Source of the DNA: Methylophaga sp.
GTDB lineage: Bacteria > Pseudomonadota > Gammaproteobacteria > Nitrosococcales > Methylophagaceae
Reading direction: 5' to 3'
NCBI GenBank assembly: GCA_014762585.1
Contig: JABURN010000160.1
Span: 1 to 26,267, forward strand
Length of the DNA: 26,267 nucleotides
Both the position numbers and the translations under genes were made by a program. This document shows positions 16,477 to 23,147 of this stretch, in pieces. Below the pieces are notes generated by a model that was not told the origin of the DNA, searched no databases, and saw only the letters and a program-made list of their open reading frames with translations. Every line of letters starts with the position of its first letter. Position 1 is the first letter of the stretch.

Positions 16477-18138
16477 TTAATTTGAAAAAGCGCCACTGAC
16501 TTTGTGCGTCTGGAATGACCTGTCATGATCAGCATCACTCTCCGTGACGCCATAATTGCTTAGTCTCAAGCTGTAATAGCGATCGAAATATGACTGGATA
16601 TGGCTTTCAATATTTCGGTCATAGCCTACATTCAGCGCCAGTGTCCGACCCGGGACAGAACTCAGAATAGCGCCCTCGTCCAGCACCAGTTGGCCATTCT
16701 TGAAAACTTTATCAGCGCGGCGGAACATGGCGGCTTTGTCCCCCTGCTCCCGGTATACTGCAATATCTGCTCTCGCTCCGGGTTTCAGGTGGCCACGATC
16801 ATGCTGCCCGAGTAATTTTGACGGTGCAGCCCTCGTCATCACCGCCACTTCATACAAACTGTACTCACGCTTGATATCGGCCAGCAGCGTCATTTCAGCG
16901 ATATCCGGGTGGAGATTAGACAGACATTCCATCCGGTATTCATAATCCATCAGCAACCTGAGCAAATCCGGATAACGGGTGAAAGGCGCCCCATTGGGAT
17001 GATCGGTGGTAAAAAACAACCGCCAGGGATCATCACAGAGCAGAAATATTTCCAGTCCGATGGCCCACTGCAGGCCGTTAACAAAGCCGGCAGATTTGTA
17101 GTGATAAGGCACGATGCCGCCACTGCCTTCATTTTCAGCATGCCAGACATGCCACTTTTGTGGTGAGGCATCATTGCGACGATCAAACTGGGCCATGACA
17201 TCACCAGACAGCGTGACCGTCTGACCGAATAACACCTGGCCGACATCCATGGTGATATTGGGATGACGATGAAATGCTTCCATTAATCTTGCTGCCGAGG
17301 AGGAAAAGCCGTATTTTCCCTCATCGCCATAGCCGTAGAACTGCACATGCGCCAGATGCATTGGCAGCCCCTGCGCGGCTTCCATGGTATCGACAATGGT
17401 TTGAATGTTGCCGGGCGTACCGAGGTTGTTGCAATGCACATGCACAGGATGCGGCAGGCCCGTCTGCACCACCGCCGTTTGCAGGTGCTGTAATAGCTGA
17501 CGTGAGGAGATGCCATACTCCGGCACCACATCATCAAGACCAAAGGTCGACGCGCCTTTTTTAAAGGCCTGTGATCCGCCGGCATTGATGACTTTCAAAC
17601 CCAAGGCCTTGGTTTTGTTCATTGTCCAGCTGACATAATCATTGATTTGCGACTGACTGGCATCGGCTCTTAACAGACGCACCAGAAAGTCATCACTCCC
17701 CAGCACGGCCAGCGCCGCCGTATCGATAATGGGAATATCAGCGAGCTCAGCATGAACCTGTGGGGCATTAACCGGTAACATCGCGGGTTCCAGCACCATG
17801 CTATAGCCCATTTCGGTATAGCGATAACCGGTCTCAAAGGAAGACCACTTGGCATTGGCAAACGGCGTTTTCCTATTCCGCTCAAGCTGACTGCGGTGCT
17901 GTTCAGGCAGCATCAGCCTGGCAGTATTGACGTTGCCACCGGCAATATGACTATGAACATCCAGAGCCCCGGCCATGGTCACCGCCCCTTCAAGATCGTA
18001 AACCGTGGCGTTCTGCTGCAACTCATAGGCTGGTTCGCTGATAATGCGGTCACCGGCGATCCAGAGCGTGGTCAGTTCACCGTTAGCCTGCTGCAGAGGA
18101 TCATATATTCGGGCGTTTTTTAAACAGCTAATCGTCAT
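16477..18138 (-). CDS. fhcA: formylmethanofuran dehydrogenase / formyltransferase-hydrolase subunit A, orphan
   Basis: Metal-dependent amidohydrolase subunit of the FwdA/FhcA family. In H4MPT-using methylotrophs the FhcABCD complex releases formate from the formylated methanofuran analogue. Binuclear-zinc ligands appear intact: VHSHIAGG (His62, His64), the Lys of LKVINAGG (Lys182, probably carbamylated), HVHCNNLGTPGN (His233, His235), HLAHVQFYG (His264) and TTDHPNGAP (Asp379). The family C-terminus DRYYSLRLSNYGV is present, and 553 residues is full length. The ATG at 18138 begins the family-like sequence; a TTG at 18177 opens the frame longer, and neither has a good ribosome binding site. The usual partners fhcB, C and D are absent here. 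Instead it sits among zinc-starvation genes behind the best palindrome of the window. It may be a zinc-responsive paralogue or a relocated sole copy. Confidence 0.92.
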   Translation of the reverse strand: MTISCLKNARIYDPLQQANGELTTLWIAGDRIISEPAYELQQNATVYDLEGAVTMAGALDVHSHIAGGNVNTARLMLPEQHRSQLERNRKTPFANAKWSSFETGYRYTEMGYSMVLEPAMLPVNAPQVHAELADIPIIDTAALAVLGSDDFLVRLLRADASQSQINDYVSWTMNKTKALGLKVINAGGSQAFKKGASTFGLDDVVPEYGISSRQLLQHLQTAVVQTGLPHPVHVHCNNLGTPGNIQTIVDTMEAAQGLPMHLAHVQFYGYGDEGKYGFSSSAARLMEAFHRHPNITMDVGQVLFGQTVTLSGDVMAQFDRRNDASPQKWHVWHAENEGSGGIVPYHYKSAGFVNGLQWAIGLEIFLLCDDPWRLFFTTDHPNGAPFTRYPDLLRLLMDYEYRMECLSNLHPDIAEMTLLADIKREYSLYEVAVMTRAAPSKLLGQHDRGHLKPGARADIAVYREQGDKAAMFRRADKVFKNGQLVLDEGAILSSVPGRTLALNVGYDRNIESHIQSYFDRYYSLRLSNYGVTESDADHDRSFQTHKVSGAFSN

Positions 18139-18232
18139 CAGATATTTTTGTTTTGTCGGTTGTTGCAGGCCCTTCAAGCTCGGGGCGTCGGCAGTACTGA
18201 AGTCAGCGGGCCATCCGGATAAGAGTAATAAT

Positions 18233-18257
18233 AAATATGATATATCGTATCATATTT
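18233..18257. promoter_or_regulatory. candidate Zur operator and promoter of fhcA (strongest site)
   Basis: A perfect inverted repeat with 10-bp arms (AAATATGATA and TATCATATTT) around TATCG. Its central 19 bases are identical to the site before dksA2. On the minus strand TTTATG, 17 bases, then TATCAT could be the fhcA promoter, so the palindrome would cover the spacer and -10. It resembles the gammaproteobacterial Zur core GTTATA-N-TATAAC at about 8 of 12 arm positions, and zur lies 0.6 kb away. The site is shared with the divergent DUF3617 gene. Confidence 0.72.
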
Positions 18258-18349
18258 AGCATAAACCATTTGTTTATTATCCTCCCTGACGCGTAAAGTA
18301 AGGGCTATAATCCGAGCGAGATTGTTCTGTCCTGACAGGAGCTTTTTTT

Positions 18350-18775
18350 ATGCGTCGACCATTTTTCTTTTTTGCCCTCTGCGCTGCTCTGATGGCGCCC
18401 ATCGCCAGCGCCGAAACGCCGGATTTGAAACCGGGTATATGGGTTTACACCCACAACACGCAGATCGAAGGGCCGATGAAAATTGCACCTCAGACCAGTG
18501 AAAACCGGCAGTGCGTCACTCAGGCTGATCTGGACAAGGGCGTTGATGTGCTTGAGATTCCCAAAAACTGCAAACTGACCCGTGTTGACATAAAGAGCGA
18601 GCGCGCCGACTATGCCGCCATCTGCGATATGCAGGGCATGCAAACCCGTTTCAGTGGTTACGCCACCTTCCATGGTGAACGTATGCAGGGCCAGATGAAC
18701 AGTGAAATGGATACCCCACTGGGCAAAATGACCATGAAAATGGATTATCAGGCCCGTCGCCAGGGCGAGTGTTAA
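18350..18775 (+). CDS. DUF3617 exported protein
   Basis: A predicted periplasmic protein of 141 residues and unknown function. The signal peptide is MRRPFFFFALCAALMAPIAS with cleavage after ASA, and the mature part begins with LKPGIWVYT, as in DUF3617 proteins (LKPGLWE-like start). Three cysteines (QCVT, NCKL, ICDM) and a final Cys at the C-terminus could form disulfides. AGGAG lies 8-12 nt before the ATG. A TATAAT at 18306-18311 may be its -10, with no good -35. It is divergent from fhcA and converges on zur with a 20-bp gap. Whether the nearby palindrome regulates it is open. Confidence 0.75.
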   Translation: MRRPFFFFALCAALMAPIASAETPDLKPGIWVYTHNTQIEGPMKIAPQTSENRQCVTQADLDKGVDVLEIPKNCKLTRVDIKSERADYAAICDMQGMQTRFSGYATFHGERMQGQMNSEMDTPLGKMTMKMDYQARRQGEC

Positions 18776-18795
18776 ACTCGATCTTGATCATCTGC

Positions 18796-19248
18796 TCAGT
18801 GTGACTGGCAGTTTTGACACAGGCCATGCAGCTCCAGTTGCGGGCTATTGAGCTGGAAGTGATTATCCTGAATGCTTTTTTCCAAGGCATTGATCAGTCG
18901 GTTATCAATACCGACTTCCCGGACCGACTGACAGTTATCACAAATCAAAAACTGCGGCGTTTCATGGCCGTGATCGCAGGCAATGTGAGAGCAGGCGATA
19001 AACTTGTTGGCAGAGGCCAGCTTGTGAACCAGGCCCTGGGAAATCAGAAACTCGAGCATGCGGTAGACCGACATCGCCGGAATTTTCTCATTAAGTAATT
19101 GCTGGTAATGCTCGGCAATTTCATAAGCTGACAGCGGCTGAGGTTTTTCCAGCAGTATTTCCAGCACATGGCGACGTTTTGGAGTCAGTCTGCCCCCTTG
19201 CTCGAGACAGGTCTTTTCCGCTTGCTGAAGAATTTTGTCAGTTTTCAT
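18796..19248 (-). CDS. zur: zinc uptake regulator Zur (Fur family)
   Basis: Fur-family repressor that binds DNA when loaded with zinc and shuts off zinc-uptake and zinc-sparing genes. The winged-helix part (residues 1-80) includes LTPKRRHVLEILLE and SVYRMLEFL. The metal domain shows HIACDHGHE for the regulatory site and the structural pairs CDNC and CQNC near the C-terminus. The length is 150 residues. Zur rather than Fur is supported by the H.ACDHGHE segment and by the neighbours. I start at the ATG (19248); a GTG five codons upstream is an alternative. It lies 90 bp after DUF1826 on the same strand and may be read with that operon. No palindrome is seen directly before it. Confidence 0.92.
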   Translation of the reverse strand: MKTDKILQQAEKTCLEQGGRLTPKRRHVLEILLEKPQPLSAYEIAEHYQQLLNEKIPAMSVYRMLEFLISQGLVHKLASANKFIACSHIACDHGHETPQFLICDNCQSVREVGIDNRLINALEKSIQDNHFQLNSPQLELHGLCQNCQSH

Positions 19249-19337
19249 GCTATTTCTGCCCACAGTGCATATGTTTCAAGGCCGGCTTGCCATCAGATTC
19301 TAACAGTAAACCGCCCTGCCGACATGCGGTTTGCAGC

Positions 19338-19967
19338 TCAAACCAGATCCAGGGTCAGTAACAGGCGCCTGTTTTCAGCGGTTGCCTGTGCCGAACGGTG
19401 CACGATGCCCTTCACGTCTTCCTGGGGCCACTCCTGGCCTTTGAAGAGTAGTACCTCACCGGCACTGGCTTGCTGCAGCCCGGCCGGATCACGCACTACC
19501 TGTTCGTGCTGCCGCACTTTGAGCGCCTGACGATTAATATTATCTTCCGTTAGCCATTCGGTGGCTGGCCCGTGATAAGTCGTCACCATACGTGCCATGA
19601 CTTTATCTACATGAAACAGCGGGCACAAAGTTCTGTCGACCAGTTCCAGACGCATCCCGACATGGGTCTGATCAAATAAATCCGCAAACATCGTGACCAG
19701 TTTCTGCACATCCGCCTGTAGTGCGCCATAATAGCTCGCCGGCCATTGGGCCTTGAGCCAGTCACTGACCTCTTCAGGTCGCAGGATGACACGAAAAGTG
19801 AAGGTTTTCTGTTGTTGCAACAGGCTGCTTATGTTCTGTTCCAGTTCATCACTCAACTGGCGCTGCCAGATAGCAAAGTCGACACCGGGCTGATAAATCT
19901 CGCTCAGTACCAGTGGATTATCGGCCATCATCACTGGCTGGACAATTTGATTCGCGAGGGCTGACAT
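19338..19967 (-). CDS. DUF1826 protein, zinc-starvation operon
   Basis: A protein of 209 residues of the DUF1826 family, with no known activity. Family-like blocks are QKTFTFRVILRPEEVSDWL, DQTHVGMRLELVDRTLCP and FHVDKVMARMVTTYHGPATEWL; the last carries His and Asp residues that could bind metal. The C-terminal EVLLFKGQEW and GIVHRSAQ resemble the distal part of a cupin-like oxygenase fold, but that is only an impression. Its ATG overlaps the COG0523 stop by one base (TAATG), so they are translationally coupled. In Pseudomonas aeruginosa, genes for a hypothetical protein, a COG0523 GTPase and DksA2 lie together in a Zur-regulated block (PA5534-PA5536), matching this order. Confidence 0.78.
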   Translation of the reverse strand: MSALANQIVQPVMMADNPLVLSEIYQPGVDFAIWQRQLSDELEQNISSLLQQQKTFTFRVILRPEEVSDWLKAQWPASYYGALQADVQKLVTMFADLFDQTHVGMRLELVDRTLCPLFHVDKVMARMVTTYHGPATEWLTEDNINRQALKVRQHEQVVRDPAGLQQASAGEVLLFKGQEWPQEDVKGIVHRSAQATAENRRLLLTLDLV

Positions 19968-21178
19968 TATGCCTGCTCCCAGTGCGGAAACGGATCCGGC
20001 ATGGTTTGCCAGAGGGCTTTGCCAGCCAGAAGCTCCTCGTCACTGATAAGACAGTCATCCAGCATGCCTTTGACCTCAGCTTCATCCATATTCTGCCCGA
20101 TAAACACCAGTTCCTGGCGCATATCGCCGAAGGGCTCCACCCAGTTTTCCATGATCATCTGTCTGGATTCTTCGTCCTCCGGCCAGCGGTTTTCAGGCAC
20201 AGCGCGCCAGAACATGCCGGCAAAGCCATGTCTTGCAATTCCGCCAGCCTGACTCCAACTACCGGCAAACTGCGGCCGGCTGGCCAGCCAGAAGTAGCCC
20301 TTGGAACGGATCAATTTGCCACAGGGCCATTCCTGATGCAGAAAGTCATAAAACTTTTCCGGATTGAACGGCTTGCGTGCGGTATAGGTAAAGCTGCTGA
20401 TGCCATATTCCTCTGTCTCAGGAATATGCTCACCGCGAACTTCCCTCAGCCAGCCCGGTGACTGTTCGGCCTTTTCAAAATCAAATTTCCCGGTTGCCAG
20501 TACCTGTTTGAGATCGACCTGCCCCTGTTCAATGGGAATAATCTCGGCTTCCGGGTTCAGACTTTTGATAACGCCAGTGACGGCTCTGATTTGCTCAGGA
20601 CTGCACAGATCGGTCTTGCTGATTAATATCACATCGCAGAACTCAATCTGATCCACCAATAAATCGGTGACACTGCGATTGTCGTCCTCTCCCAGAGATT
20701 CACCGGTCTCCTGCAGCATATCGGCCTGCTGGAAATCATTAAGAAAATTGGCGGCATCAACCACGGTTACCAGCGTATCCAGTCTGGCCACTTCCGACAG
20801 GCTCTGACCCGATTCATCGGCAAAGGTAAATGTCTCTGCTACCGGCAAGGGCTCGGATATCCCGGTGGATTCAATGACAAGATAATCGAATCGGCCCTCA
20901 TCAGCGAGACGGCGAACCTCGAGCAACAGATCCTCACGCAGAGTGCAACAAATGCAACCGTTACTCATCTCCACCAGCTTTTCTTCAGCGCGGTTGAAAT
21001 CTACCTCATGATTAATCTGCTGGGCATCGATATTGATTTCACTCATATCGTTGACGATAACGGCCACTCTGCGGCCCTCTCGATTATTGAGAATATGATT
21101 CAGTACTGTGGTTTTACCGGCACCTAGAAACCCTGATAAAACGGTCACGGGCAAGCGTGAATCGGACTCAATGGTCAT
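19967..21178 (-). CDS. COG0523 (ZigA-like) G3E GTPase, zinc-island copy 2
   Basis: A larger COG0523 metallochaperone GTPase of 403 residues. Walker A is [10 protein letters not shown] (about 13-22), the metal motif GCICC (about 72-76), then [11 protein letters not shown], base recognition SKTDL, and a long CobW_C domain (about 245-400) with [11 protein letters not shown]. This layout is that of the zinc-starvation ZigA type in Pseudomonas and Acinetobacter, which supports zinc-dependent enzymes when zinc is scarce. The ATG at 21178 has AAAGGA nearby; an upstream in-frame ATG (21199) lacks a site. It overlaps the end of dksA2 by 11 bp and the start of DUF1826 by 1 bp, giving one operon. Confidence 0.9.
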   Translation of the reverse strand: MTIESDSRLPVTVLSGFLGAGKTTVLNHILNNREGRRVAVIVNDMSEINIDAQQINHEVDFNRAEEKLVEMSNGCICCTLREDLLLEVRRLADEGRFDYLVIESTGISEPLPVAETFTFADESGQSLSEVARLDTLVTVVDAANFLNDFQQADMLQETGESLGEDDNRSVTDLLVDQIEFCDVILISKTDLCSPEQIRAVTGVIKSLNPEAEIIPIEQGQVDLKQVLATGKFDFEKAEQSPGWLREVRGEHIPETEEYGISSFTYTARKPFNPEKFYDFLHQEWPCGKLIRSKGYFWLASRPQFAGSWSQAGGIARHGFAGMFWRAVPENRWPEDEESRQMIMENWVEPFGDMRQELVFIGQNMDEAEVKGMLDDCLISDEELLAGKALWQTMPDPFPHWEQA

Positions 21179-21566
21179 AGTGACTTTCCTTTCTTTCATT
21201 AATGGTTTTGACGTCGGCGCAATACTCGGCGGTCGGCCGAATCAGCAGCCGGGCAAGTCCAATCGCTTCACCGGTCTGCAGACAATAGCCATAGTCACCC
21301 TGCCTGATTCGCTGACGGGCGGCGTCGATTTTAGGGATCAGCTGACGTTTTCTGTCGGCGATGCGGATGGCGATAATAGCCTCCTCCTCCAAGGTCGCTC
21401 TGTCGCTCATATCGCTTACCCTCCCCTGGCTTATTTCCGCTCTCAGGGTTTCAATTTCTGTCAGTGTTTCCTGTCTTAACCGTTGCAGCCTGAGATCAAA
21501 AAATGCCAGTTGCTCGGCATTCATATACTCCTCGTGAGCCGCATTCAGCAGCGTGCTCTCGTCCAT
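21168..21566 (-). CDS. dksA2: DksA2-like transcription factor lacking half of the zinc-finger cysteines
   Basis: A DksA/TraR protein of 132 residues that binds the secondary channel of RNA polymerase in the ppGpp response. The coiled coil (about 15-95) has [12 protein letters not shown] and ATLEEEA. In the C-terminal finger the canonical DksA has four Cys. Here [15 protein letters not shown] keeps the first Cys with Thr at the second position, and PTAEYCADV keeps the third with Val at the fourth. Two-Cys forms such as P. aeruginosa DksA2 work without zinc and are Zur-repressed. The start at 21566 has GGAG 9 nt upstream; a longer frame with TTG at 21605 is less likely. First gene of dksA2-COG0523-DUF1826, behind a Zur-like palindrome. 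Confidence 0.9.
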   Translation of the reverse strand: MDESTLLNAAHEEYMNAEQLAFFDLRLQRLRQETLTEIETLRAEISQGRVSDMSDRATLEEEAIIAIRIADRKRQLIPKIDAARQRIRQGDYGYCLQTGEAIGLARLLIRPTAEYCADVKTINERKESHYDH

Positions 21567-21651
21567 ATCAATGCTCCATGCGTCAGCCTGAAACGCCCCT
21601 GCCAATAGTCAGAGCCTGAGACAGTCGGCATTAGGCTACCCGCTATTAATT

Positions 21652-21694
21652 TATGATATATCGTATCATATAAAATCTTTAGCGACACAAGCAA
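21652..21694 (-). promoter_or_regulatory. promoter and candidate Zur operator of dksA2 operon
   Basis: The palindrome TATGATATATCGTATCATA (21652-21670) has 7-bp arms and is identical over all 19 bases to the core of the fhcA site. On the minus strand TTGCTT (21694-21689), an 18-base spacer and TATGAT (21670-21665) make a plausible sigma70 promoter whose -10 lies inside the palindrome, as expected for repression. It sits in the 145-bp gap between the greB stop and the dksA2 ATG, so the operon is separate from greB. Confidence 0.72.
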
Positions 21695-21711
21695 GCTTTA
21701 TTGAGAAAATT

Positions 21712-22188
21712 TCAGGGGTTCAGATAAAGGATAGACAGCACAAAGAACGTTTTGGATTCTTCCTGCACCCGGATGATGATTTCATCGTCGACTTCCTTGC
21801 CCAGCAACGCACGGGCCATCGGTGAATCAACACTGATATTGCCTTTTTCAAAGTCGATTTCATCAGGACCGACAATCCGGTACGTGACTTCTTCACCGGT
21901 TTCGGTTTCCAGCGTTACCCGGGCGCCGAAGAAGATCTTTTGCTGATTATCCGGGGTGTCGTGAACGACTTTCAGATCAGGCAAGCGTTTCTGCAGGTAA
22001 CGGATTCGGCGGTCGAGTTCGCGCAGTTCTTTTTTACGATAAATATATTCAGCATTTTCGCTGCGGTCCCCTTCCGCTGCTGCTGCGGCAAGTGCCTGCA
22101 CGACTTCACGACGGCGCTGCCAGCGCTCGCTGAGTTCCTGATTAAGGCGGAACATGCCTTCAGCAGTGATATAGGGGGAAGACTTCAT
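21712..22188 (-). CDS. greB: transcription elongation factor GreB
   Basis: Inserts its coiled coil into RNA polymerase and triggers transcript cleavage to rescue backtracked complexes. Residues 1-75 form the coiled coil, with the acidic tip AAEGDRSENAEYIYRKKELRELD carrying the catalytic Asp and Glu. Residues about 80-158 form the FKBP-like domain (GPDEIDFEKGNISVDSPMARALLGK). The length of 158 residues and FVLSILYLNP at the end point to GreB rather than GreA. It begins 17 bp after the CheW-CZB gene on the same strand and may be cotranscribed with it. Secondary-channel factors GreB and DksA2 are neighbours here. Confidence 0.95.
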   Translation of the reverse strand: MKSSPYITAEGMFRLNQELSERWQRRREVVQALAAAAAEGDRSENAEYIYRKKELRELDRRIRYLQKRLPDLKVVHDTPDNQQKIFFGARVTLETETGEEVTYRIVGPDEIDFEKGNISVDSPMARALLGKEVDDEIIIRVQEESKTFFVLSILYLNP

Positions 22189-22205
22189 CTTGTTGCAGAA
22201 ATGGT

Positions 22206-23072
22206 TCAGGCTTGGGCAGTTTGCAGTGCTTCGCTATCCGCCAGTTTATTTACATCAAAATACAGACAGTCCGGCTGGGTGTCATCGGTGTAAACCCCGG
22301 CGAGTACATCACCTATTTTACGAAACTGTGCCAGCGCGCCACTGGCACTGGACTGGAAATTCGACGCATCATAACTGATGACATCATTGATTTCATCTAT
22401 CAGTAAAGCATAGCGAGGTGTTTTGCCATCCTCAGTAACAAACAAAAGCACTTGGCGCATATCGCTTTGCAATTGTTCGCAGGCACGCGAGATCAGGTTT
22501 TTGATTTTCTGTAGTGGCTGACCCGCCTGTTGACGGAACAACGTGGCCATGTGTTTCGGTTCCTGACCCTGGGCTTGTCTGAGGGCCGTCACGCCGGCTT
22601 CATGTAATTGAGCGTGCGGTTCCGCCAGGGCTTTGACCAGTTCATTGAGTGTTTCATCACGTGATTCAAAGTGACGCAACCACAGACTGGTGCTGCAGTC
22701 TGCCGTTTCCAGGTCAAGGTGAAAGGCTTCGCTGTTAAAGAGCGCTTCATTCAGCGTCTCCAACCATTGCTGATGCGACTGCAGTTGTGTTTTGAGCTCT
22801 GAGATGAGGGCTTTTTTCGTATCCAGTCCCGAACGGATGTTGAGCCTGTGGGCGAAATCCAACACCGGCACGACGACGCCCTGAAACTTAATCACACCGC
22901 AAAAGCCCTGCTCTTCCAACGGCAGCGGCTGGACCTTATCGACATTCTGGTCCAGCATCAACACATGCTCGACATCCAACCCGAACAGCATATCCTTAAC
23001 AAAAAAGGTAAACAGCTGTTTCTGTTCAGAGTGCTTGCTGCTCTTATTCAGCCTGGATGACGGTGTCTGCAT
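22206..23072 (-). CDS. CheW-like chemotaxis protein with CZB zinc-binding module inserted
   Basis: A cytoplasmic protein of 288 residues. Residues 18-80 match the first CheW subdomain (FTFFVKDMLFGLDVEHVLML, GVIKFQGVVVPVLDFAHRL) and residues 205-275 the second (VLLFVTEDGKTPRYALLIDEINDVISY). Between them lies a chemoreceptor zinc-binding (CZB) module (about 88-165). Its 3His/1Cys ligand set is complete: His100 with Trp103, Cys126 followed by Trp131, and the His153/His157 pair in EPHAQLHEAG. CZB domains bind zinc tightly and in some receptors respond to zinc or hypochlorite. This protein could couple such a signal to a CheA array. AAGGA lies 8 nt before the ATG. Followed by greB; no cheA or receptor gene is in the window. 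Confidence 0.83.
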   Translation of the reverse strand: MQTPSSRLNKSSKHSEQKQLFTFFVKDMLFGLDVEHVLMLDQNVDKVQPLPLEEQGFCGVIKFQGVVVPVLDFAHRLNIRSGLDTKKALISELKTQLQSHQQWLETLNEALFNSEAFHLDLETADCSTSLWLRHFESRDETLNELVKALAEPHAQLHEAGVTALRQAQGQEPKHMATLFRQQAGQPLQKIKNLISRACEQLQSDMRQVLLFVTEDGKTPRYALLIDEINDVISYDASNFQSSASGALAQFRKIGDVLAGVYTDDTQPDCLYFDVNKLADSEALQTAQA

Positions 23073-23147
23073 TGTATTTCCTTCAGTGAGACTGATTCCT
23101 ACATTTATGTATCGTCCCGGACCGGCAAAGCTTAAGTGTTCAGCATA

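Noticed and set aside
16477-18177. Longer fhcA frame starting at TTG 18177
   Set aside because: The extra 13 residues have no family likeness and no ribosome binding site; the ATG at 18138 starts the typical FwdA sequence.
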